58,736 bases of DNA, taken from assembly GCA_039028895.1 (NCBI GenBank), contig JBCCHF010000043.1, positions 1 through 58,736 on the forward strand, given 5' to 3'. Made by a program: the position numbers and the translations under genes. The notes under the pieces were generated by a model that was not told the DNA's origin, searched no databases, and was given only the letters and a program-made list of their open reading frames with translations. This DNA comes from JAHDCJ01 sp039028895 (lineage in GTDB: Bacteria; Bacteroidota; Bacteroidia; Chitinophagales; Saprospiraceae). This document shows, one piece after another, positions 27,270-35,984 of this stretch (its first letter is position 1; the number at the start of each line of letters is the position of its first letter).

Positions 27270-30200
27270 CTATTTTCTAGAAAGGTTCATAGTTTGTTTC
27301 GCCTGGCCTTTACTGTTTACGGCTATGATATCGATCTTAGTATTTCCGCCTGCTTTCAGGGCTATATTGGCTTCAATCATCTTGGTAGAGCCGTTATAAC
27401 TGAAACTGGAAGTCGGTTTACCATTAACCAGTATCCTGATATTTGATTTTCCTGCTACACCAGTAACCCTGGCTTTAACCTGTGCTGAACTTCCTTTGAC
27501 TGCCATCGCTTTTGATGATGATGTTGGGGAAATCAAAGTAACTGAAGGCTTTGCAGAGATAGCAGGTTTCGTTACAGGTGGATTTTTCGGTGAAAGCACT
27601 TTCCCTGAGGAAGACCCTTGATTAACGGTTGGGTTTCTTGAAGGATTAGTAGTTCCAGAAGAAGTGCCAGAACTCGTTGACGGCTTGGTTACTGGCGGCT
27701 TCGTTGTCGGGGAACTGCTAGGTGGCTTTTTCGATGTATTACCCTGGTTCGTATTAGGTGCAGTGTAATTGACGATAACTGTTTCAGTCTTACTGCCACA
27801 TGCATTATCTGCTCTAACTTTCAGAATGTTCTGTCCAGGTGAAAGTACCATTACACACTCAAGGAACTTGGCGGTTTCGTTAAACTGGAATGGTCTTACT
27901 CTTCCATTCTGCCAGACTGTAACATCATCTTTATCAGCATTGTGTACGAACAAACTCATTCTGAAATCCTTGTGGGTCACGGTCATTGGACTATTTAGCG
28001 GATTCCTGAAGTCGAATCTTGGATTTTCGCCACAGTCATAAATGATGGTTTTGCTATCCTTATCGGAACCAGCTGTATTAGAGGCCGTAATCTCGACTCG
28101 GTTATTTCCTTCTTCTAGCGAAATCGTCGCTGAAAACTGGGTTGTTTCGTGATTGAAAGCAAAGTTTCTAAACGATCTGCCATTCACCGTGAAGGTAACT
28201 TTGTCCGTAGAAGCACCAGTCAAGCCTGTAATTCTCGCCTGCACCTTATACACTTCGCTTTGGCTAATTTCATTATTTCTGGCGGGTCTTGTGATCGTTA
28301 CATTCGGCCTGATTACTGGCGCCTCAATTACGACATCCTTTTTCTCGTAATTTATGGTTCTGCTATCTGAGTCCTTGCCTGCTGCATTAGTCGCTGAAAT
28401 GTAGACGGTATTTTTCCCAAGATTTAGCGGGATAGTTGCCGTCAACACATTTGTAGATGCATTGTAGGAAAAGTTCTTGGAACTTCTGCCATTGACTTTG
28501 AAGCTAATATTAAGCTTAGACTTCACATGTAATACTGTTGCCCTGATGTTGGCTTCGTCATCTTCAGTCGTTGTATGACTTGGGCCTGGCTGAGTGATAT
28601 TTACAACCGGCTTCGGTATTGGCTCAGCGTAGTAGATCGTAACATCATCAGAATCGGATCCAGCAGCATTCGAAGCCGAGATGACTACTTCATTATTACC
28701 AACCACCAATGGAATCTCAGCGGAGAATGACCCATTATAGGTGTTGAAGCTGAAATTGTTTGTCGAAGCACCATTAACAGTGAGTGTAACATCATTTCTA
28801 CTCGAAACATTCAGAATAGTGGCCTCAACAAATTCCACTTTTTCGTTGGCCGTATGCGGGTCACTGGTTGGTTTGGTGATCGTCACTACAGGTTTCGGGA
28901 TCGGCTGATTATAGATAATCGTTTGACTATCAGAATCTGAACCAGCGGCATTGGTCACTGTAATGGAAACTGTATTATTACCTGGTCGGGCAGTTACTCT
29001 CCCTTCAAGGATACCGGTACTGCTATTGTAGCTATAGTTGTTTACTGTAGCACCCCTCCATCTGAAATTGATACCACGTTTACTTGGGATATCCGTAATT
29101 TTCGCTTTGATCGTCACTGATTCGTTATTCGTGTTAAACGGATTCTGATTTGGTACTGTAATGGTTACGGTCGGAGCCGGAATGGGCTCAGCATAGTAAA
29201 TCGTTACATCGTCGGAATCAGAACCAGCGGCATTCGAAGCAGAGATAATAACTTCATTATTGCCAACTACAAGAGGAATTTCAGCGGAGAAAGAGCCATT
29301 GTAAGTGTTGAAACTGAAACTGTTTGTTGAAATACCATTTACCGTAAGGGAAACATCATTTCTACTCGAAACATTTTGAATTGTAGCCTCAATAAATTCC
29401 ACTTTTTCGTTGGCCGTATGTGGATCAGTGGTTGGTTTAGTGATTGTCACTACTGGCTTTGGAATCGGCTGATTATAGATAATCGTTCTGCTGTCAGAAT
29501 CTGAACCACCATTTGTGGCTACAGAAATTGAAACATTATTATTACCTGGAGACAATGATATTGTAGAAGCGAATGTCTGATTAGAGCTATCATAGCTAAA
29601 ATCATTACTATTATTGCCATTTACTCTGAAAGTAATCTGATCACGGCTGCTGATACCATAAACTGAGGCCAAAACTAATGTTGACGAACTTGAAGTCGTG
29701 TATGGGTTACTCGAAGGCTTGGTAATACTCACCGATGGGCCGTAAGTTGACGGGCAGTAAACTACCGACTGGCTATCCGTATCAGAACCATATGCATTAG
29801 TGGCTTTGAAAACGATTCTGGTTGTTCCTCTTTCAAGGTTGTTAATTGTTGCAGAAGCGATTCCCGTTGACGGATTAAACCTGAAGTTATTGGAGTAACT
29901 CCCGTTAATGGTCATTGTAACATCATTAGCAGAATTGACATTAGTGATAGAAGCCTTAACAATCACGCTAGGTGATTCTGTAGTATATGGATTTCTGTCA
30001 GGCTGGTAGATATCAACTGTCGGTTTATTATTGTCTTCTTCTTCGACTTCATAGTAGATCGTTCTTGAGTCAGAATCTGTACCTGCAATATTCACTGCAG
30101 AGATCACGATTTCATTCCTGCCGTTTTTCCATTCTGGATTTGCAACGAATGAATTGGCATATGAGTCAAAATTAAAGTCATTGCTAGGGTAACCATTTAT

Positions 30201-31559
30201 GGTAAATGTAATGCCATTGCGATTCTGTACTTCCTTGATCGTAGCTTTGATCACACCGTAAGGATTATCAGTATACGCAGGGTCAGAAGACGGTACATTA
30301 ATTTGTACGGTTGGTGGCCTTGGGTTATTATTATCATTATAAACAGGATCACTTGGATAAACCGGATCTACTGGAATAATTTCTTCGTAAAAAACAGACA
30401 CTTCATCCCTGTCTGAGCCTACAGAGTTAGTCGCATATATTTCAATGGCATTATAGCCTGGAATTAATGAAACAACAGATGCAAATTTGTCGGTACGCTC
30501 ATTGAATGTGAAATTGGTTACTTTCCTGCCATTCACCTTAAATTCGATATCGCGCTTGTTCGTAACATGCTCAATAGTAGCTGTTACCGCGACTTTGGAA
30601 TCTCTCGTTTCGGCTCTGTCGCGAGGCTTGGTGATATTCACGATCGGATCAGGCAATGCTGGTTCGATCACACCAGGACCTTCAGAGACCGGATCGTCAT
30701 AATAGCGATCTTTACCATTGATTTTCCAGCGGAGGTATAGTGAAGTGTAGTGATATTTATCGTTTTCTCCTGTTAGGGCGGTATTGGAGGCATAACGCTG
30801 ACCTTCCAATACATCGTTCAGCGCATAAGTTACCTTATGCTCCATACCAACAGAGAAGGTAGGCGTCAACTGGTACCCCAAACCTAATCCCCATGAAGGC
30901 ATGATAGAAATGCGAGCACCATTCTGGTAGCCATCAGCATTTGTTTCATATTCACCATCACGCATATTATTCAATTCGCGCAACACGAACCCACGATTCG
31001 CTTCTGCATTGATTAGCGAGTAATCATAAGCACTGCCAAAGTGGTCAATCTGGTCAGTTCTGGTTTGGTAAAGATCGGCACCAATACCTCCAAACACAGA
31101 AAGTATTACGCCAGTTTTTTCCCGTAGCTTATTAGCGGTCAGAACTCCTTCAAGTGATAATTCACCGATGCCTGTTTTATGATTCTGGAAAAGATATCCC
31201 GGGTCGTCGGCATAGTTGAGCAGTTCGCCGGAAGTTCCGTTAAAAACGGGATTGACACCAATAGAGAAATCTCTCAGGTTGTCTTTTCCATAGGTTTGGG
31301 TGTAAAGGAGACGTCCCCTTACATCAACATCAATAAATCCGCCTGGCCTATGCCAGATATTTTTTCCGAGGGTGAGACCGACGCCCCATCCTGGCTGACT
31401 TCTTATATCACTATCTTGCCATGCAGCACCTGCATTAATACCAAGCGTCCATGAACCATCGTTGTTTCTCTGGTACATTGGGCTTGGCTGCGAGAAGCCA
31501 ATTTGAGCGATAGCGATGAAAAGCAAAAGGGTCAGAAAGCTTTGTATAGTCTTTTTCAT
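27270..31559 (-). CDS. large outer-membrane-type protein with 11 Ig-like repeats
   Basis: 1429 residues. Signal peptide of about 23 residues, then a glycine/aromatic-rich beta-barrel-like domain (about 25-290; PSWGLGLGYQLTPTFSVGMEHKVTYAL) resembling outer-membrane porin folds. From about residue 303 come ten tandem repeats of 90-95 residues, then a Pro/Ser/Thr-rich linker (about 1266-1335) and an eleventh repeat ending at the C-terminus. Each repeat has PxVxITxPxxxP at the start, VxxRxxxxFxVNGxxxxxFxYN in the middle, and NAAGSDSDSxTIxY at the end. Repeats 5 and 7 are nearly identical (see repeat feature). It is probably surface or periplasmic and structural or adhesive. Not a recognised named family; no T9SS tail seen. 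Confidence 0.8.
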   Translation of the reverse strand: MKKTIQSFLTLLLFIAIAQIGFSQPSPMYQRNNDGSWTLGINAGAAWQDSDIRSQPGWGVGLTLGKNIWHRPGGFIDVDVRGRLLYTQTYGKDNLRDFSIGVNPVFNGTSGELLNYADDPGYLFQNHKTGIGELSLEGVLTANKLREKTGVILSVFGGIGADLYQTRTDQIDHFGSAYDYSLINAEANRGFVLRELNNMRDGEYETNADGYQNGARISIMPSWGLGLGYQLTPTFSVGMEHKVTYALNDVLEGQRYASNTALTGENDKYHYTSLYLRWKINGKDRYYDDPVSEGPGVIEPALPDPIVNITKPRDRAETRDSKVAVTATIEHVTNKRDIEFKVNGRKVTNFTFNERTDKFASVVSLIPGYNAIEIYATNSVGSDRDEVSVFYEEIIPVDPVYPSDPVYNDNNNPRPPTVQINVPSSDPAYTDNPYGVIKATIKEVQNRNGITFTINGYPSNDFNFDSYANSFVANPEWKNGRNEIVISAVNIAGTDSDSRTIYYEVEEEDNNKPTVDIYQPDRNPYTTESPSVIVKASITNVNSANDVTMTINGSYSNNFRFNPSTGIASATINNLERGTTRIVFKATNAYGSDTDSQSVVYCPSTYGPSVSITKPSSNPYTTSSSSTLVLASVYGISSRDQITFRVNGNNSNDFSYDSSNQTFASTISLSPGNNNVSISVATNGGSDSDSRTIIYNQPIPKPVVTITKPTTDPHTANEKVEFIEATIQNVSSRNDVSLTVNGISTNSFSFNTYNGSFSAEIPLVVGNNEVIISASNAAGSDSDDVTIYYAEPIPAPTVTITVPNQNPFNTNNESVTIKAKITDIPSKRGINFRWRGATVNNYSYNSSTGILEGRVTARPGNNTVSITVTNAAGSDSDSQTIIYNQPIPKPVVTITKPTSDPHTANEKVEFVEATILNVSSRNDVTLTVNGASTNNFSFNTYNGSFSAEIPLVVGNNEVVISASNAAGSDSDDVTIYYAEPIPKPVVNITQPGPSHTTTEDDEANIRATVLHVKSKLNISFKVNGRSSKNFSYNASTNVLTATIPLNLGKNTVYISATNAAGKDSDSRTINYEKKDVVIEAPVIRPNVTITRPARNNEISQSEVYKVQARITGLTGASTDKVTFTVNGRSFRNFAFNHETTQFSATISLEEGNNRVEITASNTAGSDKDSKTIIYDCGENPRFDFRNPLNSPMTVTHKDFRMSLFVHNADKDDVTVWQNGRVRPFQFNETAKFLECVMVLSPGQNILKVRADNACGSKTETVIVNYTAPNTNQGNTSKKPPSSSPTTKPPVTKPSTSSGTSSGTTNPSRNPTVNQGSSSGKVLSPKNPPVTKPAISAKPSVTLISPTSSSKAMAVKGSSAQVKARVTGVAGKSNIRILVNGKPTSSFSYNGSTKMIEANIALKAGGNTKIDIIAVNSKGQAKQTMNLSRK
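28621..29490. repeat. 564-bp internal duplication inside the repeat protein gene
   Basis: The stretch starting at 28621 and that starting at 29185 match closely over about 300 nt, offset by exactly 564 nt (188 codons, two repeats). Most differences are at third codon positions, so the protein repeats 5 and 7 remain almost identical. This shows a two-repeat unit that was duplicated or homogenised. Confidence 0.75.
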
Positions 31560-31885
31560 GTTATCAGAGGTTTTTTCAAGTTCACATTTTATACCCCATC
31601 TATATCAGTTATTGTGCCAACAGCGGAAAAATTAGGTTATAAAAATGGAAAAAAAGTAGTCAAAAGGTGGTATAAGGTCAATTTGACACTTAGTTTTTTA
31701 CCAAATGTAAATAACAGAATAATAGACAATTACAAAGATAGCAATTAACAAAATGATGATTTAACGATTTTTTTTGAGATTTCTTGTTTTTTTTTGGAAG
31801 AAAAGTGAGAAAGGCTTTTTTAAACGCGGAGAAACAGTAGTTTTTTGTAAATGTCTTTTGCGTTACTGTGCGGTGTAAAAACAAT
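31560..31885. other. AT-rich intergenic region with minus-strand promoter boxes
   Basis: No gene is supported; short frames here are low-complexity. Two minus-strand TAnnTTTG boxes occur, TACATTTG (31702-31709) and TATCTTTG (31733-31740), 143-181 nt before the repeat-protein ATG. Neither has a TTTG box at the ideal spacing. The region probably contains a long leader for the 1429-residue gene. Confidence 0.45.
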
Positions 31886-32443
31886 CTAGTTATCGATCAT
31901 CTTGATGACTTTTGCAGGGTTGCCGCCTACAAAAGCATTGTTGGGGACATCTTTAGTTACAACCGCACCTGCCCCGATGACGACAGCGTTGCCAACGGTT
32001 ACTCCCGGACAGATGATTGCGCCACCACCTATCCATACATCATTGCCGATGGTTATTGCTTTTGCATACTCGAGTCCGGAATTCCTTTCTTTGGCAATTA
32101 GGGGATGAGTGGCTGTATAGATCTGCACATTGGGTCCAAACATTGAATTACTGCCAATTTTGACTTCCATTACGTCCAGGATAATGCAATTGAAATTCAT
32201 GAAAACATTATTTCCAACTTTGATATTTGACCCATAATCACAATAGAAAGGCGGTTCGATCCAAAGATTGGCTCCCGCTGATCCGAATAATTCGTAAAAC
32301 AGTTGATCTCTTTCGGGCTTTTGGTTTTCAGCCATGGCATTGATGCGTTGGAACAGCAATCGGGCCTGGTCCCTTTCATATGAAAGTTGAGGGTCTTTGG
32401 CATCGTACATCATGCCAGCTAGCATTTTTTCTTTTTCAGTCAT
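31886..32443 (-). CDS. maltose/galactoside O-acetyltransferase family
   Basis: 185 residues. The start MTEKEKMLAGMMYDAKDPQL is the Maa/LacA N-terminal helical part. A left-handed beta-helix of hexapeptide repeats follows (IKVGNNVFMNFNCIILD, VKIGSNSMFGPNVQIYT, ITIGNDVWIGGGAIICPGV), with the catalytic histidine in TATHPL. It acetylates a sugar hydroxyl with acetyl-CoA; the in vivo acceptor is unknown. Apparently a lone gene. Confidence 0.9.
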   Translation of the reverse strand: MTEKEKMLAGMMYDAKDPQLSYERDQARLLFQRINAMAENQKPERDQLFYELFGSAGANLWIEPPFYCDYGSNIKVGNNVFMNFNCIILDVMEVKIGSNSMFGPNVQIYTATHPLIAKERNSGLEYAKAITIGNDVWIGGGAIICPGVTVGNAVVIGAGAVVTKDVPNNAFVGGNPAKVIKMIDN

Positions 32444-32528
32444 TGGTATTAGTTTGCCTTGGATTGACCAATATAGCTAAATACCTTTTACTTGCTTTTC
32501 AGAAAGTAATGTTAACACAACAAATTTT

Positions 32529-32555
32529 AAAGCGCAGGCAAAAAACCTGCGCTTT
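32529..32555. terminator. terminator
   Basis: A perfect 10-bp stem AAAGCGCAGG / CCTGCGCTTT with a 7-nt A-rich loop. It lies 12 nt beyond the stop of the minus-strand isochorismatase-like gene and also has a run of T on the plus strand. Confidence 0.75.
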
Positions 32556-32567
32556 CTTTTTTTATTC

Positions 32568-33314
32568 CTAATATTTTCCTGCAAAAGGATAAAAATGAGT
32601 TTTCATAATACCCACAAATCCGCCTTCTATTTTATCATCCTGCATGGCATTTGGGTGGGTGTACGCTCTTAAAATCTCGGCACCTGCCCCTTCCCATGTA
32701 AATGGAATTGCTCCTGCCTGCACAAGTCTGTCAATAGCACGATTGTGAGCATCCGTGGTGGCATCTCCCATAGCATCTGTCAGAACATATACTTCGTATC
32801 CATCTTCCATTGCATCGAGGGTTGTGTAGGTTGGACAACCCGAGGTCCAAAGGCCAGTCATCAGGATTTTTTTGCGCCCCGTAGCCTTTACGGCATCCAC
32901 AACTGCTTTATTTTGCCATGCATTCAGGGATATGCGGTCAATATTTTCTACCTCTTCGCTGATGAGATCTCCGATCTCAGGTACTGTTGGTTTGTTGGCA
33001 CCAATATCAACGCCAATTGTACTTTCAACGATTGGAATATCAAAAACGGTTGCTGTTTTTATGGTAGCCTGGATATTATTGGTTAACACAGCCCTGTCGA
33101 TATTCCTGACCATACCTAACATTTCCTCCTGCCAATCAATGACTAACAAGACGGTATTTTCAGACGTAAGCAGGTTGTCGGTTTTTGGGTCCTTTGGGAT
33201 GAAATTACCTTGGTTCTCCTGAGTGACTACCTCTTTTCCGGGCTTTTGTGAAAAAGCTAGAGTAAGTATTGCAATTGCGGTAAGTGCCAATGCGGCAAAA
33301 AGTGATTTTTTCAT
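32568..33314 (-). CDS. exported YcaC-like isochorismatase-family hydrolase
   Basis: 248 residues. A signal peptide (SLFAALALTAIAILTLAFSQ) is unusual for this family of mostly cytoplasmic cysteine hydrolases. Catalytic residues: D60 in VLLVIDWQEEM and C160 in TGLWTSGCPTY; the region SLNAWQNKAVVDAVKATGRKK matches YcaC. The lysine position of the triad is not clear. Substrate unknown. It is the last gene of a three-gene operon under MarR; its ATG overlaps the stop of the outer-membrane gene by 4 nt. Confidence 0.83.
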   Translation of the reverse strand: MKKSLFAALALTAIAILTLAFSQKPGKEVVTQENQGNFIPKDPKTDNLLTSENTVLLVIDWQEEMLGMVRNIDRAVLTNNIQATIKTATVFDIPIVESTIGVDIGANKPTVPEIGDLISEEVENIDRISLNAWQNKAVVDAVKATGRKKILMTGLWTSGCPTYTTLDAMEDGYEVYVLTDAMGDATTDAHNRAIDRLVQAGAIPFTWEGAGAEILRAYTHPNAMQDDKIEGGFVGIMKTHFYPFAGKY

Positions 33315-34078
33315 GATTTGGAATTATTGTGGTTAAAAAATTGGTATTGAAGGCCGAATAGCATCAGGGTATTGGTTTTCTTAATGCTTTCGGCAGAAAT
33401 ATTATTGAATATGGTTGAATGGGAAAGTGTAACGAACAAGCCCTTGACTACACGCCATGCTATGGTCACTTCGTTATTTAGGCCCCAAAACGAAGTATCC
33501 TTCATTGAATTGTAACTCATCAACTTGAGCTTGAATTGAGCTCTCCTTGCAGTATTGGTTTCAAAACGTAAACTCGCTCCAAGTGCTGGTCCTGAATGCC
33601 GAACTTCCTCATCAAATACCATGTTGATATAACCTCCATAAGCATAAAGCTGAGCTTTCAGATTTGCCTTTGGTTTTGTGATGTTCATTCCTCCGCCTGC
33701 CCCGGCAAGGAACATCCGATTGATCTTATACGAATCAGCAAATCCATAATGAACCGCCACAAGGGGGAATATTCTTTTTGAAGACATGAAGCCAGTTGTG
33801 GCGCCCGTCCAGAATTCATTGAGTATCCGGAATTCTTCAACCTTCAGATAGTGATAGGAGAGGCTAAGCTCTGTGCTGGCTTTCTGGTTACCGAGAAGAA
33901 CCAGTAACGACGGATTGATAGCAAACTGGTTGGAATTTCCAGTTTGCCATTTACCCCTCATGCCAAGTGCTACTTTTACTGAAAGGCTGTCTGTTTGGGC
34001 TTTGATCGATGTGGTCATTCCAATACAGATGAATACAACCAGTAGCGTGGCAACGATTTTGGGACAACAAATACCCAT
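33311..34078 (-). CDS. outer-membrane beta-barrel protein of the MarR operon
   Basis: Frame open to an ATG at 34141, which overlaps the marR stop by one base. I prefer the ATG at 34078: it begins a good signal peptide (MGICCPKIVATLLVVFICIG, cleavage after SIKAQ), and the upstream part carries a MarR operator. From 34078 the protein has 255 residues. The mature part alternates polar and aromatic residues (STELSLSYHYLKVEEF, AQLYAYGGYINMVF) and ends in LFGLQYQFF, an outer-membrane barrel ending. It resembles DUF481-like barrels. Substrate unknown. Confidence 0.75.
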   Translation of the reverse strand: MGICCPKIVATLLVVFICIGMTTSIKAQTDSLSVKVALGMRGKWQTGNSNQFAINPSLLVLLGNQKASTELSLSYHYLKVEEFRILNEFWTGATTGFMSSKRIFPLVAVHYGFADSYKINRMFLAGAGGGMNITKPKANLKAQLYAYGGYINMVFDEEVRHSGPALGASLRFETNTARRAQFKLKLMSYNSMKDTSFWGLNNEVTIAWRVVKGLFVTLSHSTIFNNISAESIKKTNTLMLFGLQYQFFNHNNSKS

Positions 34079-34083
34079 ACAAC

Positions 34084-34099
34084 TATTGTACATACAACA
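34084..34099. promoter_or_regulatory. second MarR operator (start region of outer-membrane gene)
   Basis: TATTGT-ACAT-ACAACA, a 16-bp inverted repeat with one mismatch. Together with the 15 nt ATACAACTATTGTAC (34077-34091) it matches the site upstream of marR almost exactly. It lies between the marR stop and the preferred start of the outer-membrane gene, so it may control an internal promoter. Confidence 0.6.
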
Positions 34100-34140
34100 A
34101 TTATGATAAATTTTTTTGACCCTGTTTCCAGAAAGATTCA

Positions 34141-34569
34141 TTACTTGTGCGCGTTATTCGTAAGTTTTTCAATTAAAAGCTTTAGGGTATTCAATTCTTC
34201 AGTATCGAGTCGTTTCTTTAAAGGATCGTGAAAGGCTGTAACTTTTTTATCCAGGTCTTTTAATGCCTCCTGCCCTTTTTCGGTAATAGTGATATCCATT
34301 TTCCTGCGGTTAGTGGGACATTCTTGTCTGTTTACAAGATCTTTGCTAAGTAGTCGATCAATAATCCTGGTTACATTGCTACTTCTTTGTATCATTTTGG
34401 CCTGTATTTCCTGCACTGTTAGTGGTTGCCCCTTGGCGCCCACCAGTATTCGAAGTACGTTGTACTGCGGTTCGGTCGCATCCAGTTCGCGGAGTTCCCG
34501 ACTGATCTGATCAGTGATCCAATGTCCGGCTTTTATGATCTGATGTACTGTTTCGAAGTAATTATTCAT
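34141..34569 (-). CDS. MarR family transcriptional regulator
   Basis: 142 residues, standard MarR length. The winged helix-turn-helix covers about 35-100 (LTVQEIQAKMIQRSSNVTRIIDRLLSKD, wing with NRRKMDITITEKG). MarR proteins are usually repressors released by phenolic ligands or oxidation. It heads a minus-strand operon with the outer-membrane and exported hydrolase genes. Operators lie over its own promoter and inside the operon, so it is probably autoregulated. Confidence 0.92.
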   Translation of the reverse strand: MNNYFETVHQIIKAGHWITDQISRELRELDATEPQYNVLRILVGAKGQPLTVQEIQAKMIQRSSNVTRIIDRLLSKDLVNRQECPTNRRKMDITITEKGQEALKDLDKKVTAFHDPLKKRLDTEELNTLKLLIEKLTNNAHK

Positions 34570-34874
34570 TGTCTATACAACTATTGTACGCACAATAATA
34601 ATGGAAATTATTTAATTTCCCAACTTTTTGTCAGAAATGTTAATTTTTGAGGCCGATTTGCTTCTTTCTGTTAAGGCTTTTAACACTTATCGTTTTTTAA
34701 CGTCGTTCATCATAAAAAACCGTTAAATCGTCGATATTAATGGCATCTGAACTTACCTACAAATAACTTTGCAGTATCAAATCTTTTCTGACAATTTCAT
34801 TGTTAGATAGTTTACCTCTCACACGTTTATTTTTTTAACCAAAAAGGCAATGTGCCCTAAAACCACTTTTTGTT
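34570..34874. other. divergent control region
   Basis: About 300 nt between marR and the CotH-like gene. Left side holds the marR promoter and operator. On the plus strand TAACTTTG (34764-34771) is a perfect -7 element for the rightward gene, leaving a leader of about 95 nt. Nothing else is seen. Confidence 0.5.
34582..34597. promoter_or_regulatory. MarR operator over the marR promoter
   Basis: Perfect 16-bp inverted repeat TATTGT-ACGC-ACAATA. It overlaps the -7 box of the marR promoter: minus strand TTG (34621-34623), 20 nt, TATTATTG (34593-34600). Binding here would block transcription of the operon. Confidence 0.7.
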
Positions 34875-35975
34875 GTGAAAAAAATATTGGTAAGCTTGTT
34901 TTGTTTAGCAATAACTGCTATTACATTCGCTGAGAACACCCACGAAACCCAGGAAAACTGTAACACCTGTGACGACTCCGGTCTTTACGATTGGCCTGAC
35001 CTGACTGCAGACGAAGACATTTTTGCGTCTGACGAAGTCTTTAGAGTAACAATCACTACCGACATCAAAGTACTGAAGAAAGAACGCCAGAAAGAAGAGT
35101 ACCAGGCGGCAAAAATCGCCTATCAAAACCATTTTGACCAACTGGTAGAAAAAGAAATTGAACTTAGACCAAGGGGTAATTCAAGATTAAAGCTTTGTAG
35201 CTTCCCACCTATCAAACTCGACCTTACAGAGGCAGAGTTCGAAGAGGCCTATCTTGACAACCTCAGAAAAGTCAAACTGGTAACCCATTGTACCAACCAG
35301 AAAGACGCCCAGGAAAAGGTGGTTCTTGAGTACTTGTCGTACAAATTATATAACCTCATCACCGATCGCAGTTATCGCGTTCGTTTGATGGAGATTACCT
35401 ACGAAGACGCCAAAGGCAAATTAGAGCCGCTTACAAGAATGGCTTTCATGATTGAGTCTAATAAACAATTGCTAAAGCGCCTTGGAGGAGAGTGGGTTAA
35501 GCAAAAGAACATTTACCCGGAGGTAATGGACCATAATACTGCCGACAAAATGGCCATCTTCCAGTTTATGATTGGCAATACAGATTGGTCAATTCCTGCC
35601 CATCATAATGTAAGAGCCATGAAAATTGGTGAACCTGGAGAAGAAATGTTGATCCCTATTCCTTTCGATTTTGATTATGCAGGTTTGGTAGATGCTGATT
35701 ATGCATTACCAGATCCAATGTTCGATATCGAGTCCGTCCGTGAAAGAGTGTATAGAGGATTTTGCAGAAGCGAGACTGAATTCCAGGGTCTTTTTGACGA
35801 ATTTCTGGCCCAGAAGGAAGTAATTCTCAGCATGGTTGAAAACAACTCTTATTTATCCTCTAGAACTATAGGATATTCATCCGAATACATCAACGATTTT
35901 TTCAAAATCCTTGAGTCTGACAAGTATAAGCGCAATATGATATTCAATAATTGTCGCAGGCCTGGTACACTTTAA
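34875..35975 (+). CDS. secreted CotH-like (kinase-fold) protein
   Basis: 366 residues, start GTG. Signal peptide (KKILVSLFCLAITAITFA). The mature part begins with a cysteine-containing acidic stretch, then FRVTITTDIKVLKKER and ELRPRGNSRLKLC, which resembles the RGNSS-type opening of CotH proteins. MIGNTDWSIPAHHNV and PIPFDFDYAGLVDADYALP look like the catalytic and metal-binding loops of a CotH or related kinase fold. CotH phosphorylates spore coat proteins in Bacillus; in Bacteroidota the targets are unknown. Assignment is tentative. Confidence 0.6.
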   Translation: MKKILVSLFCLAITAITFAENTHETQENCNTCDDSGLYDWPDLTADEDIFASDEVFRVTITTDIKVLKKERQKEEYQAAKIAYQNHFDQLVEKEIELRPRGNSRLKLCSFPPIKLDLTEAEFEEAYLDNLRKVKLVTHCTNQKDAQEKVVLEYLSYKLYNLITDRSYRVRLMEITYEDAKGKLEPLTRMAFMIESNKQLLKRLGGEWVKQKNIYPEVMDHNTADKMAIFQFMIGNTDWSIPAHHNVRAMKIGEPGEEMLIPIPFDFDYAGLVDADYALPDPMFDIESVRERVYRGFCRSETEFQGLFDEFLAQKEVILSMVENNSYLSSRTIGYSSEYINDFFKILESDKYKRNMIFNNCRRPGTL

Positions 35976-35984
35976 ACCAGGTAT

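Noticed and set aside
31690..31884. 64-codon minus-strand frame
   Set aside because: Low-complexity Lys/Phe-rich translation of AT-rich spacer, no start context or family.
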